From NCBI RefSeq assembly GCF_900103835.1, contig NZ_FNID01000022.1, positions 1 to 50,080 on the forward strand: a stretch of 50,080 nt of DNA, in the 5' to 3' direction. This document shows, one piece after another, positions 25,083-32,996 of the stretch. The position numbers and the translations under genes are program-made. The notes under the pieces are model-generated. The model saw nothing but the letters and a program-made list of their open reading frames with translations, was not told where the DNA came from and made no database searches. This DNA is from Acetanaerobacterium elongatum. Lineage in GTDB: Bacteria > Bacillota > Clostridia > Oscillospirales > Ruminococcaceae. Each line of letters starts with the position of its first letter. The stretch's first letter is position 1.

Positions 25083-26165
25083 ATGAATGTATCGGATGGC
25101 ATGAACTATGCTCCTATAGGAAAATACAACCCCGTAGTAAAGCCGGGCGAGTTTGTTTTTGCGGCTGTGGGGCTTGACCACGGGCATATCTACGGCATGA
25201 GCGAGGGCCTTTTGGAGGCGGGCGCTACACTCAAATGGGTGTACGACCCCGACCCCGCCAAGATGGAGGCATTCTGCAAAAGGTTTTCTCAGGTAAAGCC
25301 CGCGCGCAGCGAGGACGAGGTGCTGGGCGACAAAGAGGTGCTGCTGGTGGCGGGCGCTTGTGTGGCAAGTGAGCGCTGTGCGCTCGGCCTGCGCGTGATG
25401 AACGCAGGCAAGGACTATTTTACCGATAAAGCGCCGCTTACCACCCTTGAACAGCTTAAGGCCGCTAAGGAGACCTGTGCGAAAACCGGCAAAAAGTACG
25501 CGGTGTACTACGCCGAGCGCATCCACTCTGAAACCGCGGTGTTTGCGGGGCAGCTGATTGCCGAGGGCGCCATCGGGCGCGTAATTCAGGTGCTGGGCTT
25601 AGGCCCGCACCGCTTGGGTGCACCGGGTCGCCCCGACTGGTTCTTTATAAAGGAGAAGTACGGCGGCATCCTGTGCGATATCGGCAGCCACCAGATCGAA
25701 CAGATTCTTTATTACACCGGCGCCAAAGACGCTACGGTGGTGCGCAGCCAGATTGCAAACTATCATCACCCCCAGTACCCCGGGCTGGATGACTTTGGCG
25801 ACGCTACCTTGGTAACCGATAACGGGGCTACCGGCTATTTCCGTGTGGACTGGTTTACCCCCGACGGGCTGCAGACGTGGGGCGACGGGCGCAGCTTTAT
25901 TCTGGGCACCGAGGGCTTTATCGAGCAGCGCAAGTATATGAATATCGGCACGCCCAACAGCCCCGCGCACCTGTACCTTGCCAACGGCAAGGGCGAAACG
26001 CACTTTGATGTGCACGGCAAGGTGGGGTTCCCCTACTTCGGCAGCCTGATACTCGACTGCCTGAACCGTACCGAAAACGCCATGACACAGGAGCACGCAT
26101 TCAAGGCTGCCGAACTTTGCGTAAAGGCGCAGCTGCAGGCCGTGGATATAGGCGGCTTAAGATAA
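25083..26165 (+). CDS. Second Gfo/Idh/MocA-family oxidoreductase
   Basis: A 360-residue member of the same superfamily but divergent. The Rossmann start reads FVFAAVGLDHGHIYGMSEGL, and the usual EKP lysine motif appears as TDKAPLTT (about residue 118). A DIGSHQIEQILYYTGA segment (about 200-215) is the expected substrate-side region. GGAGG precedes the ATG. The tandem pair, co-transcribed between the xylosidase and uxaC, suggests two linked redox steps or a heteromeric enzyme. No function can be assigned from sequence. Confidence 0.87.
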   Translation: MNVSDGMNYAPIGKYNPVVKPGEFVFAAVGLDHGHIYGMSEGLLEAGATLKWVYDPDPAKMEAFCKRFSQVKPARSEDEVLGDKEVLLVAGACVASERCALGLRVMNAGKDYFTDKAPLTTLEQLKAAKETCAKTGKKYAVYYAERIHSETAVFAGQLIAEGAIGRVIQVLGLGPHRLGAPGRPDWFFIKEKYGGILCDIGSHQIEQILYYTGAKDATVVRSQIANYHHPQYPGLDDFGDATLVTDNGATGYFRVDWFTPDGLQTWGDGRSFILGTEGFIEQRKYMNIGTPNSPAHLYLANGKGETHFDVHGKVGFPYFGSLILDCLNRTENAMTQEHAFKAAELCVKAQLQAVDIGGLR

Positions 26166-26197
26166 CAGCGGGCGCCCTATGGTGACGGAGGGATTGG

Positions 26198-27610
26198 ATG
26201 AAGACACTGATTCATGATGATTTTTTGCTTGCCGAAGATACGGCGCGTCGGCTCTACCATGAGCACGCAGCGAAAATGCCGATCTTCGATTACCACTGCC
26301 ACTTAAACCCGCGGGAGATTGCCGAGAACCGCCGGTTTAACAGCCTTACCGAGCTGTGGCTGGAGGGCGACCACTACAAGTGGCGCCTGATGCGGGCGTG
26401 CGGCGTGGCGGAGGAGTATATTACCGGCAGCGCGGATGAAAGGGAGAAGTTCAAGGCATGGGCTTCTGCCATAGAGAAAGGCGTCGCCAATCCCCTTTCG
26501 CACTGGACAGCCCTTGAACTGGCGCGCTATTTTAACATCGATACTCCGCTGACAAGCGAAACGGCGGAGGAGATCTGGCGGCAGAGCAAGGAGATGCTTG
26601 CCTTTGGTGAGTTTACGGCACGGCAGCTCATTTTAAAGAGCAATGTAACGGCCGTTTTTACCATCGACGACCCGGCAGACAGCCTTGAATACCACCGTGC
26701 GCTTGCCGAGGATAGCAGCTTCCCGGTGCTGGTGTGCCCCTCCTTCAGGCCGGAGACGGCGGTTCATCCCGACGACGCAGGGTTTGCGGGATGGGTAGGG
26801 AAGTTATCAACGGCCGCAGGGATAGAGATTAGCAGCTACACCGACATGATTACGGCGTTATCCCTTCGGGCGGATGCGTTTGAAGCACTTGGCTGCCGCA
26901 CGGCGGACCAGTCCTTCGGCTGCCCGGGCTTTAAGCGCAGCAGCCCCGAACAGGCACAGGCGGTATTCGTCAAGGCGATGGAGGGTGCGCCGCTGAGTGA
27001 GGACGAGCTTTCGGCCTACCAGTCGCAGGTGATGCTGGATTTAGGGAAAATCTATCACAAGCACTCCTTTGTGCTGCAGCTGCATTTTTCCGCCGCGCGC
27101 AACTGCAACAGCCGCATGTTTAAAAGGGTAGGCATTAACGCAGGCTTTGATGCCATTGGCGACAGCCTGACGGCGGGCTCGCTTTCGGCGCTGCTGGATA
27201 CGCTGGACAGCGAGGGGGTGCTGCCCAAGACGGTGGTTTACTCCCTCAACGAAAACGACAACGTGCGCAACGCGTCGATCCTCGGCTGTTTTCAGGAGGG
27301 GAGCTATCCCCCCAAGCTGCAGCTGGGCATGGCGTGGTGGTTTAACGACAACAGGTCGGGTATGCAAAACCATCTCACCGCCTGCGCCAATCAGGGCGTG
27401 TTAAGCGGGTTTATCGGTATGCTCACCGATTCGCGCAGCTTCCTTTCGTATACACGGCATGAGTACTTCCGCAGAATCCTGTGCAATCAGCTGGGGCAGT
27501 GGGTTAAGGAAGGTGTTATTGCCATGGAGGACGAGGCGCTGGGCCGCGTGGTGGAGGATATCTGCTACAACAACGCTGTCAGCTACTTCGGCATTAAGCC
27601 AAGGGCATAG
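26198..27610 (+). CDS. uxaC: Uronate (glucuronate) isomerase
   Basis: A 470-residue amidohydrolase-fold enzyme converting D-glucuronate to D-fructuronate (and galacturonate to tagaturonate). The HCHLNP motif (H33, H35) is the metal-binding start of the barrel. The NRRFNSLTELWLEGDHYKWR stretch is family-specific, and further conserved regions run to the C-terminus. GGAGG is 6 bases before the ATG. It supplies the substrate of UxuB, encoded about 16 kb upstream, so the pathway is split over two operons. Confidence 0.96.
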   Translation: MKTLIHDDFLLAEDTARRLYHEHAAKMPIFDYHCHLNPREIAENRRFNSLTELWLEGDHYKWRLMRACGVAEEYITGSADEREKFKAWASAIEKGVANPLSHWTALELARYFNIDTPLTSETAEEIWRQSKEMLAFGEFTARQLILKSNVTAVFTIDDPADSLEYHRALAEDSSFPVLVCPSFRPETAVHPDDAGFAGWVGKLSTAAGIEISSYTDMITALSLRADAFEALGCRTADQSFGCPGFKRSSPEQAQAVFVKAMEGAPLSEDELSAYQSQVMLDLGKIYHKHSFVLQLHFSAARNCNSRMFKRVGINAGFDAIGDSLTAGSLSALLDTLDSEGVLPKTVVYSLNENDNVRNASILGCFQEGSYPPKLQLGMAWWFNDNRSGMQNHLTACANQGVLSGFIGMLTDSRSFLSYTRHEYFRRILCNQLGQWVKEGVIAMEDEALGRVVEDICYNNAVSYFGIKPRA

Positions 27611-27640
27611 ATTACGGTAGAGAAAGGCATGTGATATTAG

Positions 27641-28603
27641 TTGGACGCAATTATTAAAGAGATAGCCGCTATCGGCATTGTGCCGGTTATTAAAATAAAC
27701 GACCCCAAAGACGCGGTGCCCCTTGCACGGGCGCTGTATGACGGGGGACTGCCCGCAGCGGAGGTAACGTTCCGCACCGCTTGTGCGAAGGAGGCCATCG
27801 AGCGCATCTGCACCGAGCTGCCCGATATGCTGGTGGGCGCGGGAACGGTGCTTACGCCAAAGCAGGCGGACGAAGCCGCGGCAGCGGGGGCAAAGTTTAT
27901 TGTAAGCCCCGGCCTTAACCCCACCGTGGTACGCCACTGTGTGGAAAAGGGTATACCCATCGTGCCCGGCTGTGTAAGCCCCAGCGATATCGAACGGGCG
28001 CTGGAGCTTAATCTGGACACGGTAAAGTTCTTCCCGGCCGAGCAGGCGGGCGGTATTGCGATGATTAAGGCAATGTCGGCGCCCTATTCCGGTGTTTCGT
28101 TTATGCCTACGGGCGGCATCAGCCCCAAGAACCTTAACGATTACCTTTCCTTCTCCAAGGTGGTTGCCTGCGGCGGAAGCTGGATGGTGAAGGAGGAGCT
28201 GATTGCTGAGGGCAGATTTGAGGAGATCACGGCCCTTGCGCGTGAAGCGGTGATGACAATGCTCGGCTTTGAGCTTGCGCATGTGGGCATCAACCCCGAC
28301 GCAGGCGCGCAGGCCGACGCAATTGCCGCACTGTTTGCGGGCACCTTCGGGCTGGAAAAGAAGCAGGGCAACAGCTCTACCTTTGCGGGCACGGCGGTGG
28401 AGGTAATGCATTCGCCCGGCTTTGGCGCAAAGGGGCATATCGCATTCCGTACAAACAGTATAGAACGTGCGGTTCGCTACTTGAAGTTTAAGGGTGTTGC
28501 CTTTAACGAGGGCTCGGCAAAGTACAACGCGAAGGGTGCGCTTGCGGCTATCTACCTGCAGGAGGAATTCGGCGGGTTTGCGGTACATCTGGTTCAAAAA
28601 TAA
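27641..28603 (+). CDS. eda: KDPG/KHG aldolase with C-terminal extension
   Basis: A 320-residue protein. Residues about 1-205 are the KDPG aldolase barrel with EVTFRT (E41, R45) and the Schiff-base lysine in TVKFFPAE (K129). The last about 110 residues form an extra domain with a VOC/glyoxalase-like pattern, as known for longer clostridial Eda proteins. The start is TTG 27641, as no in-frame ATG or GTG precedes the conserved region; the ribosome site is weak (AAAGG about 13 bases upstream). It cleaves KDPG to pyruvate and glyceraldehyde-3-phosphate. It is followed by an intergenic attenuator-like element before kdgK. Confidence 0.93.
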   Translation: MDAIIKEIAAIGIVPVIKINDPKDAVPLARALYDGGLPAAEVTFRTACAKEAIERICTELPDMLVGAGTVLTPKQADEAAAAGAKFIVSPGLNPTVVRHCVEKGIPIVPGCVSPSDIERALELNLDTVKFFPAEQAGGIAMIKAMSAPYSGVSFMPTGGISPKNLNDYLSFSKVVACGGSWMVKEELIAEGRFEEITALAREAVMTMLGFELAHVGINPDAGAQADAIAALFAGTFGLEKKQGNSSTFAGTAVEVMHSPGFGAKGHIAFRTNSIERAVRYLKFKGVAFNEGSAKYNAKGALAAIYLQEEFGGFAVHLVQK

Positions 28604-28650
28604 CCTTAGCAGATGTAAGGGATAGTATTAGGACTACATCAGGGAGGGCA

Positions 28651-28728
28651 GCTTGAAAAGTCTTTCAAGCTTTGAAAATTGCTGTCGGAGTAACACTCCT
28701 CCTGCGGCAAGGCCGCACCGCAATTTTT
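28651..28728 (+). repeat. Structured intergenic element, copy 2 (attenuator-like) between eda and kdgK
   Basis: GCTTGAAA/TTTCAAGC forms a perfect 8-bp hairpin (28651-28670). An outer stem AAAATTGC/GCAATTTT then encloses two hairpins, GGAGT-AAC-ACTCC and TGCGGC-AAG-GCCGCA, and ends in a T run. About 40 bases match the element at 4746-4785 on the other strand. Its end resembles an intrinsic terminator, so it may lower kdgK expression relative to eda. The kdgK ribosome site AGGAG lies just after it. Confidence 0.6.
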
Positions 28729-28747
28729 ATATAGGAGATGATATAAA

Positions 28748-29770
28748 ATGGCACAGGTTGTAACATTCGGTGAGATTATGCTGCGTTTGGCCCCCGAGGG
28801 CTACCTGCGTTTTGTGCAGGCAGAAAATCTTGGCGCGACCTTTGGCGGCGGTGAGGCAAACGTTGCTGTTTCGCTTGCTAATTTTAATATCGACGCGGCA
28901 TTTGTAACCAAGCTGCCTAAACACGAAATAGGGCAGGCCGCGGTGAATTCGCTGCGCCGCTATGGCGTGGATACCACGCTCATCACACGCGGCGGCGAGC
29001 GCGTAGGCATCTACTACCTTGAAAAGGGCGCAAGTCAGCGCCCGTCTAAGGTAATCTACGACCGCGCAGGTTCGGCGATTGCCAAGGCCGCGCAGGAGGA
29101 CTTTGACTGGGACCAGATCTTTGACGGCTGCAGGTGGTTTCACTTTACCGGCATTACCCCGGCGCTGGGGCAGAATGTGGCGGATATCTGCCTGACGGCC
29201 TGCAAAAAGGCAAAGGAGAAGGGCATTACCGTAAGCTGCGACCTGAACTTCCGCAAGAACCTGTGGAGCAGCGAGCAGGCGGGTAAAACGATGGGCGCGC
29301 TGATGGAGTATGTGGATGTGTGCATCGCCAACGAGGAGGACGCCGACAAGGTGTTTGGCATTAAGGCCGACGGCACGGACGTGGATGGTGGCAAGCTCAA
29401 CCATGAGGGCTACAAGAGCGTGGCAAAGCAGCTGACCGACCGTTTTCATCTGAAGGCGGCGGCAATTACGCTGCGCACCAGCCATTCGGCAAACGACAAC
29501 GACTGGGCAGCCATGCTGTATGACGGAACAGACTATCATTTTTCCAAGAGCTACGCGGTGCATATCGTAGACCGTGTGGGCGGCGGCGACAGCTTTGGCG
29601 CGGGGCTGATCTACGCCATGCTGCAGGGGTATTCCTCGCAGGATACCATCGAGTTTGCGACGGCGGCCTCCTGCCTCAAGCACTCGATTGAAACCGACTT
29701 TAACCACGTTACCGTTGCCGAGGTTCAGGCGCTGGTTTCGGGCGGCGGCTCGGGCAGGGTGCAGCGGTAG
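28748..29770 (+). CDS. kdgK: 2-keto-3-deoxygluconate kinase (PfkB family)
   Basis: A 340-residue sugar kinase. Both PfkB signatures are present: the early GGGEANVAVSLA region (about 33-44) and the late DRVGGGDSFGAG (about 275-286), with D281 as catalytic base. An insert of about 15 residues near 205-220 is seen in clostridial KdgK proteins. The context (uxuA, eda, uxaC) identifies the substrate as KDG, giving KDPG for Eda. It is the last gene of the GH3 operon and a terminator follows at 29822. Confidence 0.92.
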   Translation: MAQVVTFGEIMLRLAPEGYLRFVQAENLGATFGGGEANVAVSLANFNIDAAFVTKLPKHEIGQAAVNSLRRYGVDTTLITRGGERVGIYYLEKGASQRPSKVIYDRAGSAIAKAAQEDFDWDQIFDGCRWFHFTGITPALGQNVADICLTACKKAKEKGITVSCDLNFRKNLWSSEQAGKTMGALMEYVDVCIANEEDADKVFGIKADGTDVDGGKLNHEGYKSVAKQLTDRFHLKAAAITLRTSHSANDNDWAAMLYDGTDYHFSKSYAVHIVDRVGGGDSFGAGLIYAMLQGYSSQDTIEFATAASCLKHSIETDFNHVTVAEVQALVSGGGSGRVQR

Positions 29771-29821
29771 GAGCATTGGCGTATTACATTGCTTGTTTCC
29801 TCAACTTTATATCATATCAAT

Positions 29822-29860
29822 CAAAAACCGGGTTGCACACTAGCCGCAGCCCGGTTTTTG
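29822..29860 (+). terminator. Rho-independent terminator after kdgK
   Basis: A 15-bp stem (29822-29836 with 29846-29860, one G-U) ending in TTTTT on the plus strand; A-runs on the other arm make it potentially bidirectional. Confidence 0.9.
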
Positions 29861-29992
29861 ATATGTAGTTATATACGATATGTATAAACACTCATCGCGT
29901 AAAATGAGGGCGGATATCTGGACAGCGGCGGGCTCGGATGCTATGCTAGAGTGGTGCAATTAAATGAGACAGATTTGGGAGGAAACAACTCT

Positions 29993-30778
29993 ATGCGGCC
30001 AATCAACGAGCTGGATGCCAAAAGGATATCCAAGCTAAAATACATACTGTGCGATATCGACGACACCCTAACCACCCACGGAAAGCTGACGGCGGAGGCC
30101 TACACCGCCCTGTGGCGGCTGCAGGACGCCGGTTTTGCGGTGATACCCGTAACGGGCCGGCCCGCCGGATGGTGCGACCTGATTATCCGCGAATGGCCGG
30201 TGAAGGCGGTAGTGGGCGAGAACGGCGCGTTTGTTTTCTATGCCGAAAACGGGCAGATCCGCTCGTTTGTGCACCCCTCGGTGGCGGGCAGCGAGGTAAG
30301 GGCGAAGCTAGCCGAGGTGAAAGACGCCTGCCTGAAGGGGGTGCCGGGCTGCCGTGTGGCAAAGGACCAGTTCTCGCGTATCTACGATCTGGCGATTGAT
30401 TTTAACGAGGACCCGCCTTACTTGGGGCTGGACGCGGCACAGCGCATTAAGGATATCTGCGTTTTGTTCGGGGCGCAGGCGAAGATCAGCTCGATTCATG
30501 TAAACGCTTGGTTCGGCGAGTACGACAAGCTGAGGATGACTAGGCTGTTTTTTAGTGAGGTGCTCAAGGAGCCAAACCTGCTGGAAGCGTGTATGTTCTT
30601 TGGCGATTCGCCCAACGACGAGCCGATGTTCTCGTTCTTCCCCAATAGCTGCGCAGTGGCAAATATTTTGCAGTTTGCCGGTAAGCTTGAGCACCTGCCC
30701 GCGTTTGTGACCACCCGCGAGGGCGGGGAGGGGTTTGGCGAGGCGGTGGGGTTTATTTTGGGGGTGGGGGGGGAGTAA
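29993..30778 (+). CDS. HAD-superfamily phosphatase (Cof/HAD-IIB type)
   Basis: A 261-residue phosphatase. Motif I is CDIDDTLT (nucleophile D21, D23), motif II lies in the VIPVTGR segment, and motif IV is FFGDSPND near residue 205. The cap between them is the IIB type found in Cof and sugar-phosphate phosphatases. ATG 29993 is chosen, with GGGAGG 10 bases upstream. It stands just after the uronate operon terminator with its own leader, so a role in sugar-phosphate detoxification is plausible but not shown. Confidence 0.85.
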   Translation: MRPINELDAKRISKLKYILCDIDDTLTTHGKLTAEAYTALWRLQDAGFAVIPVTGRPAGWCDLIIREWPVKAVVGENGAFVFYAENGQIRSFVHPSVAGSEVRAKLAEVKDACLKGVPGCRVAKDQFSRIYDLAIDFNEDPPYLGLDAAQRIKDICVLFGAQAKISSIHVNAWFGEYDKLRMTRLFFSEVLKEPNLLEACMFFGDSPNDEPMFSFFPNSCAVANILQFAGKLEHLPAFVTTREGGEGFGEAVGFILGVGGE

Positions 30779-30834
30779 GCGCCGAGTGCGGCGGGGCCTT
30801 CGTTTGAGGCTTAAACTATCTAGCTATCATATAT

Positions 30835-30871
30835 AGAAAAACAGCCCTCCGCGGTATGTTGCGGAGGGCTG
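30835..30871 (-). terminator. Rho-independent terminator of the DJ-1/PfpI gene
   Basis: A perfect 11-bp stem CAGCCCTCCGC / GCGGAGGGCTG. On the minus strand it is followed by TTTTTCTATAT, about 94 bases after the DJ-1/PfpI stop codon. Confidence 0.85.
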
Positions 30872-30964
30872 AAATTATGAAGTGCAAGGGGCGCAACTAC
30901 CCATGCTCTCTAATATTCAGAGAACGGCGGATAAATTTCAAGATTGTTTGTCAGGCAAGGCGAA

Positions 30965-31603
30965 TCAGTTTTCATTGTTCGACGGCAAAGTTTGCATGAG
31001 GGCAAAGAAATGCTCAGGCTTGCCGGTACTAAAATATTCATACCAAGATTCCAGTGTGTTTGACCCAAAAACACCTAAATGCTCAATAATTTGCTTCGCC
31101 CACAACAAAGCGCCGGTGCAGCTTGCAGTAATAAGGTTATTATCCGCTACGGATGGCTTGTCTATATAAAAACTTTGCCCTTTATAACCAGGAGAAACCA
31201 TTTCAAGAAACCCCGGTCCATTACTGGTATGCGGACGTTGATCCAATAACCCAAAGTTGGCAAGCGCAGCGGTAGCCCCACAGATTGCACATACCGTAGC
31301 GCCTAAAGAGAGAAGTTCGCTTGCTTTTTCGATGATAACGCCATGCTTTGGGTCGTTCCATGTATTTGCGCCCGGTAACAGTAACATGCTTGTTTCACTC
31401 ATAACAATATCATCAATTAAGCAATCGGGCACTATTGTCAGTCCGCCCATCGTTTTGATCGGCTTTTTTGAATAGCTGACTGTTTTGAGTGATACGCTTT
31501 GTGCACCCTTTTTGAAGAATCGGCCGGAATTCAGCTCCGAAGTAACATACCCCAGTTCCCAGTCGGCTAAAGTATCAAGAACGTAAACATAGATGGTAAA
31601 CAT
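30965..31603 (-). CDS. DJ-1/PfpI-family protein
   Basis: A 212-residue glutamine-amidotransferase-like protein. The nucleophile elbow is AICGAT with Cys108, and a conserved acidic residue (E16 in the DWE segment) matches the DJ-1 arrangement. Members act as deglycases, glyoxalases, proteases or regulators, so the exact job is unknown. It is divergent from the WYL regulator with overlapping promoters, so it is probably that regulator's target. Composition is more AT-rich than the xylan block. Confidence 0.87.
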   Translation of the reverse strand: MFTIYVYVLDTLADWELGYVTSELNSGRFFKKGAQSVSLKTVSYSKKPIKTMGGLTIVPDCLIDDIVMSETSMLLLPGANTWNDPKHGVIIEKASELLSLGATVCAICGATAALANFGLLDQRPHTSNGPGFLEMVSPGYKGQSFYIDKPSVADNNLITASCTGALLWAKQIIEHLGVFGSNTLESWYEYFSTGKPEHFFALMQTLPSNNEN

Positions 31604-31660
31604 AAATTTTCCCCCATTCTCATAGATAGGCAGATTGATTTGCCTGCATTTTTACTATAC

Positions 31661-31699
31661 CTTATAATTGTTGACAGCATTATGGCAACAATCTATAAT
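31661..31699. promoter_or_regulatory. Overlapping divergent promoters with inverted-repeat operator
   Basis: Plus strand: TTGACA (31671-31676), 17 bases, TATAAT (31694-31699), a perfect sigma-A promoter for the WYL regulator. Minus strand: TTGCCA (31688-31683), 16 bases, TATAAG (31666-31661) for the DJ-1 gene. The two occupy the same 39 bases. An inverted repeat ATTGTTG (31667-31673) / CAACAAT (31686-31692) covers both -35 regions, a natural site for autoregulation. Confidence 0.82.
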
Positions 31700-31731
31700 G
31701 TTAACAAGTAATTTTGGAAGGCGGCTTTCAG

Positions 31732-32664
31732 ATGAAAGTTGACAGGCTTGTTAGCATTATTATGATACTCCTTGATAAAGAGCGTATAGGCGCACAGGAG
31801 TTAGCAGAACTGTTTGAGGTTTCACCCCGCACAATCTACCGCGACATAGACACCATTAACATGGCGGGTATTCCCGTTCGTTCCACATCAGGGGTGGGCG
31901 GCGGCTTTGAAATCATGCAGGAATACAAGATTGATAAAAAGGTTTTTTCTACTGACGACCTTTCTGCTATCTTGATGGGGCTTTCCAGTCTTTCAAACAT
32001 GATGCGTGGTAATGAACTGGTAAACGCCCTTGCGAAAGTTAAGAGCTTTATCCCCGCCGACAGAGCGAAAGACATTGAATTAAAAGCAAATCAACTATGT
32101 ATAGATTTAAGTCCGTGGATGGGCAACAGGAACATACAACCATATTTAGAGATGATCAAGGCAGCTTTGCAGGAAAGCAAGCTGCTTTCGTTTGAATATA
32201 TAGCCCACCACGGAAATAAAACCGCACGAACAGTTGAACCGTATCAGCTTGTATTGAAAAGTAGTTATTGGTATTTGCATGGTTATTGCCACAAAAGAAA
32301 TGATTTTCGTTTGTTCAGACTATCCCGCATATCGAACCTACAAATGCTAGAGGAGACGTTCACGCCGCGAGATTATGAGAAACCGATTTTAGACTTTGCG
32401 GATATTTTGGAAACGATGCAAACAAAAATCAAACTTCGTATTCATAAATCTGTTATGGACAGGGTACTTGATTATTGCACTTATGAAGACTTTTTGCCAG
32501 ACGATGATGAGCATTACATTGTTCGTTTTCCTTTCATAGAAAACGAGTACTACTACAATATTCTTTTCAGTTTTGGGGATAAATGCGAGTGTTTAGAGCC
32601 GTTACATATCCGCACAGAAATGAAGCGTAGAATACATGATATAGCTGCCATATACGACACATGA
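31732..32664 (+). CDS. HTH/WYL-domain transcriptional regulator (YafY type)
   Basis: A 310-residue regulator: an N-terminal winged helix (about 1-55; QELAELFEVSPRTIYRDIDTI), a WYL domain (W-Y-L at about 180-182, in a YWYLHGYC context) and a WCX-like C-terminus. ATG 31732 is chosen, with GGAAGG about 10 bases upstream. WYL proteins sense small ligands or nucleic acids. Divergent placement over a shared operator suggests control of the DJ-1/PfpI gene and of itself. Confidence 0.9.
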   Translation: MKVDRLVSIIMILLDKERIGAQELAELFEVSPRTIYRDIDTINMAGIPVRSTSGVGGGFEIMQEYKIDKKVFSTDDLSAILMGLSSLSNMMRGNELVNALAKVKSFIPADRAKDIELKANQLCIDLSPWMGNRNIQPYLEMIKAALQESKLLSFEYIAHHGNKTARTVEPYQLVLKSSYWYLHGYCHKRNDFRLFRLSRISNLQMLEETFTPRDYEKPILDFADILETMQTKIKLRIHKSVMDRVLDYCTYEDFLPDDDEHYIVRFPFIENEYYYNILFSFGDKCECLEPLHIRTEMKRRIHDIAAIYDT

Positions 32665-32996
32665 GTAAAAGAAACGAGCTTCGGCTGGCTCTGTGAGGCT
32701 TAGTACAGCAAAAGCCCATCAACAAGTGGCAGGCGACAGCGGACAGGTAAATGTAAAAAAAGAGCAGCAGGCGGTAAACCTGCTGCTAAAATAAAGGGAG
32801 GCTAATAATTGACTGTAAGGAAAAGTGTTGGTCAATTCAGGTGTTTATGCTTGAAACCTTGCGATAAGCAAATTAAATATCTCTTTAAGACGCATAGCAA
32901 CGTTGTTGGCTGACTTTTTCGAGAATTAAAGCGAAGTTCGGTAGAATCATTGGTTCGGAGACTCTTAATTTACTATCAGCAGTATCGAATTTGATG
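32665..32996 (-). terminator. Intergenic region with terminator of the alpha/beta hydrolase gene
   Basis: No gene is seen. A 9-bp stem AGCAGCAGG/CCTGCTGCT (32763-32771 with 32779-32787) is followed on the minus strand by seven T. A short GAGCTTCGGCT stretch near 32674 resembles one in the tRNA-associated repeat at about 40528. Confidence 0.65.

Noticed and set aside
27401-28597. 398-codon minus-strand frame across uxaC/eda
   Set aside because: It covers the well-conserved aldolase on the other strand and reads as arginine/histidine-rich noise; high GC in third positions leaves the opposite frame open.
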